From positions 24,148,053 to 24,212,052 of the forward strand of contig JABAKD010000016.1 in the NCBI GenBank assembly GCA_012845835.1: a stretch of DNA of 64,000 nucleotides. Reading direction: 5' to 3'. Both the position numbers and the translations under genes were made by a program. Under the pieces are notes generated by a model that ran no database searches, was not told the origin of the DNA, and saw only the letters and a program-made list of their open reading frames with translations. This document shows, in pieces, positions 34,621 to 47,593 of the stretch; the first letter of the stretch is position 1, and every line of letters begins with the position of its first letter. Origin of the DNA: Undaria pinnatifida (taxonomy: Eukaryota; Sar; Phaeophyceae; Laminariales; Alariaceae).

Positions 34621-36720
34621 CCAATCGTATGAGCTGGTCGTCATTGATGGAAGTTCACTCTAAATCGTTCACTTAAACCGGAATTTTCATGCCGTTTTGG
34701 GGCAAATTCTTCCTTCAAAGTTCGCTCGGCGATATTTGTTAATTGAATTTTAGATTGAATTCTTTTAACGCAAACACGAAATCTTTGCAAAACACGAAGG
34801 AAGAAACCAAACGAAAGACAAGGAGAAATACCACTGCTGCTGCTATAAAAGGGGGTGGGTCGTGCGTGCTACGAAAGTACGAGCAATGGAGACACTGCTT
34901 TCAAACTCCAGCAGCGAGCGGACAGCAGCACACGCACGGCAACAGCTAGCACCACGGACGGACACTTGAAGCGTAAAGGAAGACCCTATTACCACAGAAC
35001 GATATAGTTTGTACTCGCACTTTTGGAGTCGGACGTTGCGTTCCCATCATGTACCAGGTATATACTACGAATAAGGGCTCCGCATGGGCGCCGGCGCCCA
35101 TGCTTCGGGTAGGGCGGGGCAGCACTTCGACGAGGAAAAAAGTCGTAGCTGTCCGATTCGACATTATTAAAGTTTAAAGTATTGCCAAGAGTTTAATACG
35201 AGCGTGAGGTTCTAAATATCATAATTTGACATTCGATGGCGCCCATTCTTTGGGTAAGAAAATGTAGCACTCGACTAAATAAGTTGTAGTATAAAAATAT
35301 TGAAGTTTAAAGTAATACCAAGAGCTTAATACGAACATGAGATTCTGAAGGTTAACTTTGACGAAAGAAAAACCTATAAACAAAGAAAGCAAGCATAGGC
35401 GAAACACACTCTGTTATTGCAAGCGCCGCCAAGTAAAAGTTGGCCTACATGAAACAAAAATGAGTGCAGAAATACCGAAAGGAGAATTGAAACCTGCTTC
35501 GCTTCGAGGCAAAACGAAAGAGAACATGGCATCGATAAAAAAGGTATCGGACGGAATGGTTGAAAATATTTAATTTACGGAAGGGAAAAAGGAAGGCGCC
35601 GTTAATTGTGCCTTGGAAAACGCCTCCGTGTTTACTTCCACAGACAAAGAATCTACTTACAGATACTATAATAGGTCCTCCATGTTTGCTTCCAAAATTC
35701 ACGAAGAACTCACTTACAGTGAAGCACTAAAGAACACATAGAGGAGACACTGCATGCCCTTAATTCAATTAGCTATTTGAATGTACGCGGCACTTACACT
35801 AGTGAAGATGTACAAAAACGGAAAACGAATCATGCAGACATAACACAAAGCAAACCAAATAATTCGTACGGTAGATCAGTATTTGATCGTACCATTGTCA
35901 CAAAACAGCTCTCCGACTCGGCGTGAGATACACGATGGGTCCTCCGGGTTTTGCTTGCACAATGTACGAAGAACTCACTTAGAAAGGAGCCCTAAAGGGC
36001 ATGTAGAATGCCCTCGATCCAATTTGTCCTTTCAACGTATAATACGGAGACCTTACACCAGAACAAAAGGCACGCTAAACGGGAAAAGAGGGATAATCGA
36101 GCCTCACACAAGGCAAACAAAATAATCCTAGACCCGTATGAAATCGTACCATTATCCCTAACAGCCCCCGACTCGGTGGAAGGTAGGCCCCAAACAACTT
36201 GATACTCCTATCAATATGTTAAACGGCACTCTTCATACCGACATTATAATGCCCGAAAACATTGGCTCGTCCGTTTAAAAAGTCTGCAAGAGGAGCAAAA
36301 CAACATGCCTCCGATACGGAACAGCCCAAATGAAGCTATAGCAGCAGCCCCTCTGTTGGATATTCCCCACGGGAGTGCGCAAAACACACAGTTTGCTGCG
36401 CCAAAGTTCAAAAGTGCTCTATTGATGGTATTATGTTTCAACCCAAAAAAGCCCAGCAGTCCCCCGTTTGAAGCAACTAACCCCCCCAAAAAAACAGCTC
36501 AATGCCAGGTAAACGTGCGGAGGGAAAACACGATATACGCATGTACTACAATCGCCCCCGAAGATCATGTAATGATCATTCGGTGTTCAGCTGTTTTTGT
36601 AGACGGGTACGAAAACCACGTCGAAATCACGGATCATAGGCGCCTGAAAAGGGGATAACCCCTAATACGAAGCACATGACCGGTGCATCCACGATGGAAG
36701 AACACGAAACAACTTAACTT
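34620..36720. repeat. AT-rich region with two diverged tandem duplications
   Basis: A unit of about 145 bp occurs at about 35093-35219 and 35238-35355 (shared cgcccat…gggta…gcac(t)tcgac and gtttaaagta(t/a)t…ccaagag(t/c)ttaatacga). A unit of about 255 bp occurs at about 35672-35870 and 35937-36125 (shared ggtcctcc…gaagaactcactta and atgccct…). No gene is recognised, and a 117-codon frame at 36305-36658 has no known domain. Confidence 0.5.
35082..35103. repeat. Perfect 22-bp palindrome
   Basis: GCATGGGCGCC and its exact inverted copy, with no spacer, can form an 11-bp stem. A relative with an unpaired loop lies at 60583-60608 with the same flanking bases (cccgaag / ggag) in inverse orientation. 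This suggests the hairpin end of a repeat family. Confidence 0.8.
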
Positions 36721-36926
36721 TCAGGAACAACAAAAAAGAAACACGGAAAAGAAGAAGCTAGACATCCATGTGCTGGAGAGCTCATCGCAACAGTACGCAG
36801 TAGAAATGCTGGATGTAGATCTTGTGCGTGGGTGGAAAGGTTGCTGGCTTGGAAGGTGCCAGGCCTGGGGTTGGGATGCAGATGGTCCTGATGGATGCAG
36901 AACTGGAGCAAGAGGTGAAGCAGCAG

Positions 36927-39618
36927 GGGTTATTATTAGAGAGTCGTAATGTCGGGCGTTGAGATCGTATAGGAGATAGATATTGTTTGGGTTGACGTTT
37001 GCTCTGATAGGTGGTGATGATCCAGTGAAAACGACGTGGATGGTTTTGGCGTATAGAAATCCAGCGGCAATGATCTCGGGTTGCCCCATGAAGGTGGTCG
37101 AAGATTACATTATTTGCAAGTAGTCGTCATAAGATGTGTAGGTTCGTGGCGATTGGCCCAAAACATAGATATTTTATGTACCTATGCCAGTGCTTATGTT
37201 GATGTCTTGATTTTGTCGGTGTTAATCAAGGTACTGAACGACTTCGTTTCGTATTTGGGCATGAAGGTCTGGGGTTCCAAGAATATGCCTTGATAGCGAA
37301 AGAAAGCCACATGAACCATCTCCTACTTCGCAGAAGATGGTCCATCTAGATGTTGAAGAAGGTTGAAAATTGGAACGATTGGTGGAGGGTAACGGGGGTG
37401 TTGTGTTCAGTTGGGAATTATGTGCAGGATTGCCAGTAGCTGCTTCGACAAAGGGCGAGTAGACGACATTGGCAGTATGAGGGACGTCATCAATAATGCG
37501 GGAGGGAGGTAGAAGGCACATTATTGAGTCACGATTTTGTGCACGGCTTGGAGCAACATAGAGTTGACCATGTGCAAAAACATCGCTTCTGAGGTCTGGT
37601 CCAATACGACTTAGTGCTTGCCCTTGTGACTTGTTTATGGTTAGCGAATACGCAAGACGAAGAGGAAATTGTACACGCTTGAATAAAATACCTTGACGGC
37701 CAACTTGGGCAGTGGAGGATATTCTAGGCACTATAACCGATCGTTTTGTCAGCGTTGAGTAGCTCGACTTGGATAACACGTAAATTTTGGGAAATTCCGC
37801 GGGGGACTCCTTTCTGACCGTTAACGAGACCTTGGGAAAAGTTCAAATTCCTTGTGATGATAGCAAGTGAGTTAGACTTGGGGAAAAGTTTGTGAGGTGG
37901 AACACCCCGGACCTTGAGAGTAATGAGATGTTCTGGTGAATCGAAAGCTGTATTACTGTTGGAGTTATTGGTGTTTAAAGTATCTGAGCTGAAGGAGGTA
38001 GCACTAGCTCCTGGTCTCCTACTGGCGATGTTGTTTGTGACGTATCAATGGAGGCATTTGTGGTGGACAGGATGACGCGAATGTTCAATAATCTCACGTC
38101 TTCGTTGATATTTGGGTAGACGAAATTGATCAAGTCTTCGAAGTTGGTCGTATACTGAAGTTGGAAGTGATCAGATTTTGAGATGTTGTGGACATTCGTT
38201 AGCGGAATGAGGTCGGCACCGTCGGGAAGCTTGGCAAGGGGTTGGCTAATTTCTCCAAAAGCTCGAACAAAGGACGAGTAAGGAGCATCTTTCTTATCTC
38301 GTTGGGAAATCGTGAATCTCATGCGTGTGACACTGTTCCACAGATGACTTGATATAACTGCAGCTTCGACGGTGTCAGACGCAGAACCAAATTTAACGAT
38401 TGGACCTATTTGTCTCCAGTCGCCACTAAAGAGGACTGGCTTTCCACCGAAAGAAGTTGGATTATGGAGATCTCGCAGCGTAATATCTAGGGCTTCGACG
38501 CAGTGCTTGTGTGTTATTGGGAGTTCGTCCCAAACTATTAAATCACATTTGCGCAACAATTCAGCTCTTTGAATTTGATATTGCACATGGCTCCGGCTAC
38601 GACGCGATCATCAAGTGGTAACTTAAACATGGAATGGGCAGTCCACCCGCCGGGTAATTGGAGGGCAGCGATCCCAGTAAACGCGACGACCAACACAGTC
38701 TTTCCCAACCCCCTTGGATGTGCAGCAATTACTTTATCCGTAAACGTTTTACGAGTTCCAGCATGCGCGTTTATCATGAAAGGTCGTCCGTTTTTGTCAC
38801 ATACGGCAGAAACGATTGTGTCATAGACTTTACGTTTGCTCTGGTGTAAGTAATGGCTCGTGTTCGTTCGCAAACAATGTTTCATCTGCTTGGTTGAAAG
38901 TGGTAGTCATGCGTTGGTATTCTGTTTGAGAGTGTGTAACTCGGGGCAGGTTTAGTTGCTCGTTGGATTTGCCGTGAAGTTGCAATTTCAAGTAAATCTC
39001 ACGCAGAGCATGCTGAACGGCGTCTTGCCTGGTATAACGCAACAGCAAATCTCCTATAAGGTTATCTTCAAAGTCACGCCAAAGTGTAGGAGCAGGGCCC
39101 CCATCTAATATTAGTGTGACAAAAGCCCTCGTAGTTGTTTTCCTACTAGAAACGTTGACGCTTCTTGCATGCATATGGTGTTTTCTTCATCACCGGAAAC
39201 TAATCCTTTCGCTAAAGCAGCACTGTGAAATGTAGGGTGTACCGTAGATCCTTGTTGCGGGTGTGTTTATAGTTCTTAATTTAGCAAATGATCTATCAGG
39301 AGAGTTGTAGAGAAGGAGACGTAGGTAGAAGAGATCGCCCACTGCAGGATGTTGGAAGCCAATACGACAGACGTGAGCATTTTGAGATGTTCTTCTAGAC
39401 ACAACATTGGCGTACTTCTCTAACCACTTTCCATATGGGGCAGATGTAGGGGTTGGCGAATTACTCTTCTTCTTGGTGACGATGTACGACTCGTAGTAAT
39501 CAAGAATTGAGGCAGGAGTAAAGATAATATCGGTTGGTTGTTCGAAGTAAGTCATGAACATTGATGCCGAGTCGTTTGCTATTTGTAGACGTTCCTCAGG
39601 GGTGGTGTTTGTCGGATA
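36927..39618 (-). pseudogene. Decayed Helitron Rep-helicase, 3' half (PIF1 helicase + OTU)
   Basis: Fragments in shifting frames align in order with the C-terminal 60% of the intact protein at 42222-47357: ILDYYESYIV; CRIGFQHPAVGDLFYLRLLL; a Walker A region reading AHAGTRKT where the intact copy has APAGTGKT; IVWDELPITHKHCVEALD; GKPVLFSGDWRQIGPIV; LTINKSQGQALSRIGPDLRS; and the OTU blocks VGDGSCGFLSLSR and ARHYDSLI. The Gly to Arg change in Walker A and several frameshifts show it is dead. It begins exactly where the minus-strand half at 48750 stops. Confidence 0.9.
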
Positions 39619-40289
39619 TAGAGGTAACTAATATTACGGGAATCGGGATCTTCAGGACTGGGTCGCTCACAGCGCAGCGGGGAAATTCGACCCCCTCTGA
39701 AAACAGTACGTTAACTTCGCGCCCTCATAGCGCGCTCCCAGACGCACGGCCAGGCTCGCGCCTTCGCAATGCGGCACCTGGTGGCCTAGCGAACAGAATG
39801 GCTCGTTGCGTGCGGTCTCGATTGTCCCTGCTGGGTTGGAATCAGCGTCGTGAAAAGCGCGCCGAACCCCGCAGAACCGACGTCTTTCGTCTTTCGGCAG
39901 CAAACCTGCACTTTCATTTGCTTCCGATCGCAAAAAAGTGACAGTCCCGTTTTGCGGAGTATTGGCGTTGAGGTTGTGTGTTGTCAGCACAGAGAGGGGA
40001 TGGGCACGCACACCCTCCAAAGCCGAACGTATACCGTCTATTTCACCTCTGGTGAGGTTTGTTGCACGCGCAGCTTTCACGTAGTAGGTCGATCGCGGGT
40101 AACGAGAGCAAGCGCAACCTCAACGATGCCGCTCAACGAAGCTGGGGTGTAGCTGCTGCTGCTGTGGGTTCTGGATCTTTACCAAAACTTCGACCAAACT
40201 TCGTTTTAGTCGCCTCAGCACACCCGCCCGACGCGAACACGCGCACACGCACACAATTCAACACAGCAGCCGCTCCCCTCGCAGTAGAC
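39619..40289 (+). promoter_or_regulatory. Helitron H1 5' region
   Basis: Between the left boundary and the first gene. It contains TAATATTAC at 39629-39637, ten bases inside the element; this is the same nonamer that HUH Reps of CRESS-DNA viruses nick. It presumably includes the promoter of the cysteine-rich gene. Frames in it (for example 39667-40080 minus) have no recognisable domain. Confidence 0.4.
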
Positions 40290-42144
<1,855 letters not shown>

Positions 42145-42221
42145 GGTGAGCTCAAGATCAACCGGGCAAAGCGCTCCCCTAAACCTTTTATCTGAACGCG
42201 AACTTGAAACTTTAACCTTCC

Positions 42222-45200
42222 ATGTCAACCGATCAGCGATGTACTCGCTCGCAACGAAATACCCGTCGTGCTGAAATTGCCCGCGAGCGCAGGCGTAGGC
42301 GCGCGTGCATTTTAGCGGGGCGGCGCTCACGACGTACCCTTCAAAACGAAACTCGAACGCAGAACACTAATAACATGGAACGTGATCTCCGCAGTAACAA
42401 CCTGGACAGCGATTCTGAATCAGAGACTGACGTCGTTGTTCAACATTTTAATCGAATGAGAAACCGCATCCCTCGAAGACCCGACCCTAGAGACGTTGCC
42501 GCTGCCAATTCCATGGAAGGTTCAGAAGAAAGACTTGGTGTGCAAGCCTTTAATTCCACCAACTTTGAGTATCCACTTGAGGCGTACGAACTAAAATACC
42601 CGTGCTTGCTACATGAAAGTAACTATACGTGCCAACACTGTGGGTCTGTGCTATGGAAAGAGGAACGGTCTGGGTCCTATAACTGTTGTAACCGTGGGAG
42701 ATCTGCCATTCACCGGCTTAAACCTATTCCACAAACATTGTTATCGCTCTTCCAAACCGCACGTTTTCGCGAATCACAAAGGGCATATAACGGGTTATTT
42801 AGTTTCACAGCTTTGGGAGCAGGAGGCATAGAAAACCGATCGTGGACTCAAGGAAAACCACCGACAATGCTTACTCTCCATGGTAAAGCATACCATAGAA
42901 TTTTCGACTTACAGGAGAAGTATCAAAACCAAAATGTTAACAACAGTGCCAGGTTTTACATATTCGATTCCGAATTCGCACAGACAACCTCCTCACAACA
43001 TTTAGATTCACGGATTGCAGGCACTCTAAGATCCCACGTGAACAGCGAGATTAGGTGGGCTCGAGAATACAGGTCTGCCGTAGACACAATATTAAACACA
43101 TCAGCGTCAGAGTCCAGTGCGCCTTTTATAGAGTTCAGTGAAGTTAGCAGAGTTAATGATGGACCAGTGTTGGGCGAGAATCCGAGTGCAAATGAAATAG
43201 CAGCTTTAGTGTTTACCTCAGGGAATCAAAATGATGCGCCGCGAGCAGTTATCACCTATCCAAGGAACAGCCCAGATAACAAACCACGCTTCCTGCCGCT
43301 TTGGAGCTCTGCATATGAAACGCTACAGTTCCCCCTGCTGTTTTTGCATGGAGAAGCAGGTTGGAGTAAGGGTAACTACAAAGAGAACCCGCCGTTCAAA
43401 TCTAAAACAATGAACCGGTCAAACACCGAAGCCGTAACGTTTCCCTTCTACTGTAGGCAGCGTATTCTTTCGGAGCCGATATTTAAGATTAACTGCCGAA
43501 TCGCTCAGGAATGGGTCTGTGATTCTTTGAGCAGAATGGAAGAAGAGCGTTTGAATTTCGTCGAAAATAGTGACATGCAGCATAGGCTTGCTTCCAACCG
43601 GTCCATTCAAGACGCCCAACCTCATGAACAACCCGGTAAATTGCTTCCTGCTTCTCACCCTGGCTCACCTGCCAAGCGTAAAAGTGATACAGAAGACGCT
43701 CTATGCATCGTGAACAGGCGAGGAAGACCGCATTTGTTCATCACCGTAACTTTCAATGCGGATTGGAAAGAGGTGCAAGAAAATTTGCTGCCAGGACAAA
43801 GTGCTTATGATCGTCCTGATCTATGTTGTCGTGTTTTCAAATTGAAGATGAAAGAAATTATGAAGGTTTTAAAGTCTGGCAAAATTTTTGGCGCTTACGA
43901 CAGCCATTTAGCGGTGACGGAATTCCAAAAGAGGGGGTACCCTCACGCTCACATTCTCATGACCTTCAAAAATGCAGGCCCTGATGCCCTAAACGAAATG
44001 GACAAATGGGTGTGGGCTCAGCTGCCTGACGAAAACATAGCAGGAGGAAAACTACGTGAAAAGGTACTCAAATACATGATACACAAGCCGTGTGGGGCAG
44101 TTGGAAACATGAGTGCTCCATGCATGCAAGTAAACCGTCACACGAACAAAAAGTGTTGTAACAAGTACTTTCCGCAACCATTCAGAAGCATTGCAACCGT
44201 CAACGACAAAACTGGACGGGCAGAATATACTCGGAGGAAGAACGGTGACAACCCGACCATAAGAATGAGAGTAAACAACCAATGGAAAAGTGTTAGGATA
44301 GGAAACGAGTGGGTGGTGCCGTACAACCCCATGTTGCTCATGATGTTTGACTGCCACATTTGTGTTGATGTCGTCACCGCAACATCATGCGTTAAATACG
44401 TGTTCAAATATTGTCACAAAGGGGACGCGTTTATTCGAGCAAGGATACAGGGCATTACCTCAGAAGTTGAACAATATAGAAAAACGAGGTATATTTCAGC
44501 CGCAGAGGCGACGTGGAGACTATTAGGTTACCATATGGTGGACAGATACCCTGCGGTAACTAAGATTCACGCCCATCTTGAAGGAGAGCAACAAATCACT
44601 TATCCCAAAAATGCCACCCACGATGATAGACTTGAGATAGCCGCGCAGTCACAGACACACGTGCTCAGGTACTACATGCGACCGAAAAATCCCTGCTTTT
44701 CGGACTTGACCATTCTAGACTATTACGAGCAATACACTATCACCTCGCCCAAAAAAGATGACCCTCCGCTTGAGTTTGCTCCGCTTGGCAAATACCTCGA
44801 TGGATACAAAAACATCGTTTCCAAACGAAAAAACGACGATCACGTTTGCCGAATTTCGTTTCAGAGTCCAGCGGTGGGAGATCTCTACTACTTGAGGTTG
44901 TTACTACACACGATTCCAGCCAGGTCGTTCGCAGAATTACGAACAGTGCAAACAGACACAGGCGATCCCGTTGTTCACCCTACTTTTCATGATGCCGCCA
45001 GAGCAAGAGGTCTCATCACGGGAGACGAAGAGTATTCACTATGTATGGAAGAAGCTTCAGTGTTTCAAGTTGCGTCCCAGCTCCGTGCTCTTTTCGTTAC
45101 GCTCATTTTAGATGGTGCGCCAGCACCGAAGCTATGGCGTGACTTTAAGGACAACCTCATCGAAGATTTCCTTCTTAGGTTATCCACAGACGATGCCATA

Positions 45201-47357
45201 CAAGCTGCCTTGTGTGAAATAGACCTCAAGCTAAACCAGCATGGTAAATGTAACGAACAAGTCAACCTTCCAAAGCCTATGCATCCGCGAACTGAATTTG
45301 AAAGGATGCGTGATGCCTTCGACCCACAAACATGTGCAGAATACGCAGAGCTGCATGAACCGCGACTGACCAGTGAGCAGAGCCACATTTACAAAACAGT
45401 CTTAGACTCAGTTCGAGCCGATAATGGGTGTCCATTTATGATTGATGCGCCCGCCGGAACTGGCAAGACATACACAGAAAAATGTATTTCCGCAAGGTTG
45501 AGAGGTGAAAGAAAGACAGTGCTCATCGTTGCTTCCACCGGCATCGCCGCCTTACAGCTCCCTGGAGGCTGGACCGCGCACTCCATGTTCAAATTACCTA
45601 TGGACGAAGCAATGTCGCCAACCTGCGTATGCAACATAAACACCAACACTCAAAGAGCAGAGCTAATCCGCAAAGCGGACCTCATCATTTGGGACGAGTT
45701 ACCTATGACCCACAGATATTGCATTGAGGCCCTCGACAGAACACTTCAAGATCTGATGAAAAACAATAAGCTTTTTGGTGGAAAAACTATTTTGTTCAGT
45801 GGAGATTGGCGCCAAACAGGGCCAATAGTTAAGAACGGCACCGCCACCGATACCGTCGACGCAGCCTTTATTTCTAGCCCCCTATGGAAACACGTTAAAC
45901 GCATGAGACTAACCAAATCGCAACGAGACAAAGATGATCCTCAGTATGCTGCTTTTGTGCGGGCGATAGGCGAGGGTACCCACCCTACACAATCAATCGA
46001 CGGCACGGACATGATTGCCTTGAATAACCACAACCTCGATGCCAATGACCACTTCCAGCTCAAATATACAACAAATTTCGATGAGCTCATGAACTTTGTG
46101 TATCCCAATGTCAATGAACAATCGCGCAACTGGGACAAACGCGCCATATTGGCGACCACCAACAACGCAATTGACCGTTCTAATGAAGCCATATCGGACT
46201 TGCGGCCCGGAGAGTACTGTACATACCTCAGCTCAGATACACTAATAAGTGATGAGACCACGCCTCACACAGCCTTTGCTTCTCCTGAACACCTCCACCA
46301 ATTAAACGTGCAAGGTGTCCCTCCCCATGAGCTTTGCCTCAAGTCAGACGGACTTGCGATGATCGTGCGAAATCTCAACTTTTCGGAGGGACTCATCAAC
46401 GGTCAAAAATGCGTTGTCCTCGCAGTTTCCCCAAACAGCCGAGTCCTTCAAGTCGAACTTCTCACCGAAACATCGCCCCATCCAATTGTTTTGATTCCAC
46501 GTATAGGCTTTCGTGCGACAGTTGGAAGAAATGGCATCACGTTCATGCGAACACAGTTTCCCATCCGAACTTCATATTCCGTCACGGTGAATCGTTCACA
46601 GGGACAGACACTTACAAAAATTGGCTTGGACTTGAGATCACCTGCGTTTGGGCATGGTCAACTTTACGTCGCGCTCAGCCGTGCGCAAAATCGCCAGTCA
46701 ATTATGTGCCTTTTACCACAAGAACATATTGTTGACGGCATTCCACACACGGAGAACATTGTATACCCTCCTTTCACCGCTGCCGCCACAGGCCAAGCTG
46801 TAACACCTCCACCGTATCAACCTCCAAACACCTCGCCTCCTGCGCCCTCCAATGCCTCCTCTCAACCGTCAAGTGACAGCCAAACTCCACCTCCAACATG
46901 GACAGTCGTCGACGAAATTGGGGATGGAGCATGCGGATTTCGCGGCATAGCACGACGAATATACAACGACCCAAACAGACACTACCAAGTACGCTCGGAA
47001 ATACTCCAATACATGAACGAAAACCGCAACGACCCTAACTTGCTAAACGCCATTTCCGCTGGCATGAACCATGAACTACTCCAAGCCCTTGGTGAACCGC
47101 CACAACAGTATACATCATATGACAACTACCTCTCAATCATGTCTCACCCGCGAGCTTACCTTGGTGAGCCAGAAATTTACGCATGCATGCAACGATACAA
47201 CATACCCATAAACGTTACTATCGGAAACAACCCCCGACCAAATCCTCAAAACGCCGACCCTTCTACCATACACCTGCACTATCAACCACAATCACGTCAT
47301 TACTCTTCCCTAATCCTAAATAACCCTTCCACCGACCATCCGCCTGTCGCAGCATGA
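42222..47357 (+). CDS. Helitron Rep-PIF1 helicase with C-terminal OTU protease domain
   Basis: Single 1711-codon frame. Order: basic N-terminus; zinc-finger-like CQHCG…YNCC (residues about 136-154); Rep HUH nuclease with FITVTFNADW (about 507), FQKRGYPHAHILM (HAH about 574) and the two-tyrosine motif KYVFKYCHKG (about 724-732); PIF1-type SF1B helicase with Walker A APAGTGKT (about 1075), Walker B IIWDELP (about 1156), GDWRQTGP and the final VNRSQGQTL…YVALSRAQ; then an OTU-like cysteine protease with GDGACGF (about 1567) and late HYSSLI (about 1694). Family role: Rep nicks and joins single strands in peel-and-paste or rolling-circle transposition, and the helicase unwinds. The OTU domain may act as a deubiquitinase. 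All key residues are present, so it appears functional. The start ATG is the first in frame, 77 bp after gene A. Confidence 0.96.
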   Translation: MSTDQRCTRSQRNTRRAEIARERRRRRACILAGRRSRRTLQNETRTQNTNNMERDLRSNNLDSDSESETDVVVQHFNRMRNRIPRRPDPRDVAAANSMEGSEERLGVQAFNSTNFEYPLEAYELKYPCLLHESNYTCQHCGSVLWKEERSGSYNCCNRGRSAIHRLKPIPQTLLSLFQTARFRESQRAYNGLFSFTALGAGGIENRSWTQGKPPTMLTLHGKAYHRIFDLQEKYQNQNVNNSARFYIFDSEFAQTTSSQHLDSRIAGTLRSHVNSEIRWAREYRSAVDTILNTSASESSAPFIEFSEVSRVNDGPVLGENPSANEIAALVFTSGNQNDAPRAVITYPRNSPDNKPRFLPLWSSAYETLQFPLLFLHGEAGWSKGNYKENPPFKSKTMNRSNTEAVTFPFYCRQRILSEPIFKINCRIAQEWVCDSLSRMEEERLNFVENSDMQHRLASNRSIQDAQPHEQPGKLLPASHPGSPAKRKSDTEDALCIVNRRGRPHLFITVTFNADWKEVQENLLPGQSAYDRPDLCCRVFKLKMKEIMKVLKSGKIFGAYDSHLAVTEFQKRGYPHAHILMTFKNAGPDALNEMDKWVWAQLPDENIAGGKLREKVLKYMIHKPCGAVGNMSAPCMQVNRHTNKKCCNKYFPQPFRSIATVNDKTGRAEYTRRKNGDNPTIRMRVNNQWKSVRIGNEWVVPYNPMLLMMFDCHICVDVVTATSCVKYVFKYCHKGDAFIRARIQGITSEVEQYRKTRYISAAEATWRLLGYHMVDRYPAVTKIHAHLEGEQQITYPKNATHDDRLEIAAQSQTHVLRYYMRPKNPCFSDLTILDYYEQYTITSPKKDDPPLEFAPLGKYLDGYKNIVSKRKNDDHVCRISFQSPAVGDLYYLRLLLHTIPARSFAELRTVQTDTGDPVVHPTFHDAARARGLITGDEEYSLCMEEASVFQVASQLRALFVTLILDGAPAPKLWRDFKDNLIEDFLLRLSTDDAIQAALCEIDLKLNQHGKCNEQVNLPKPMHPRTEFERMRDAFDPQTCAEYAELHEPRLTSEQSHIYKTVLDSVRADNGCPFMIDAPAGTGKTYTEKCISARLRGERKTVLIVASTGIAALQLPGGWTAHSMFKLPMDEAMSPTCVCNINTNTQRAELIRKADLIIWDELPMTHRYCIEALDRTLQDLMKNNKLFGGKTILFSGDWRQTGPIVKNGTATDTVDAAFISSPLWKHVKRMRLTKSQRDKDDPQYAAFVRAIGEGTHPTQSIDGTDMIALNNHNLDANDHFQLKYTTNFDELMNFVYPNVNEQSRNWDKRAILATTNNAIDRSNEAISDLRPGEYCTYLSSDTLISDETTPHTAFASPEHLHQLNVQGVPPHELCLKSDGLAMIVRNLNFSEGLINGQKCVVLAVSPNSRVLQVELLTETSPHPIVLIPRIGFRATVGRNGITFMRTQFPIRTSYSVTVNRSQGQTLTKIGLDLRSPAFGHGQLYVALSRAQNRQSIMCLLPQEHIVDGIPHTENIVYPPFTAAATGQAVTPPPYQPPNTSPPAPSNASSQPSSDSQTPPPTWTVVDEIGDGACGFRGIARRIYNDPNRHYQVRSEILQYMNENRNDPNLLNAISAGMNHELLQALGEPPQQYTSYDNYLSIMSHPRAYLGEPEIYACMQRYNIPINVTIGNNPRPNPQNADPSTIHLHYQPQSRHYSSLILNNPSTDHPPVAA

Positions 47358-47593
47358 CCGCGCCGCCAACGCGCCAGCGCCGGTGGTTCGCCTCTATGAT
47401 CGTCCCTGACGACCTTCACCACTTCTTCGACCCACACTTCGAGCGCTCCCTCATTGCGGACGCAGAGCAAGAGGCCACCGGCGACACCCGGCAGCAAGTC
47501 GAAGATGATGCCAACTTCGAAGCGGAACTTCAAGACTACTACTCAACGTCCTTCCAGTGGCACATCAAAATGTGCCAATGTAGCCGTCCATGA
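47354..47593 (+). CDS. Small downstream frame overlapping the Rep-helicase stop
   Basis: A 79-codon frame whose ATG overlaps the Rep-helicase TGA (ATGA). It is acidic, with no known domain, and contains a plausible protein-like stretch (VPDDLHHFFDPHFERSL). No counterpart was seen after the OTU region of the older copy. It could be translated by reinitiation, be a former C-terminal extension in another frame, or be spurious. Confidence 0.25.
   Translation: MTAPPTRQRRWFASMIVPDDLHHFFDPHFERSLIADAEQEATGDTRQQVEDDANFEAELQDYYSTSFQWHIKMCQCSRP

Noticed and set aside
39667-40080. Minus ORF of 137 codons in the Helitron 5' region
   Set aside because: No recognisable domain and no counterpart by the older copy; likely chance in GC-rich DNA.
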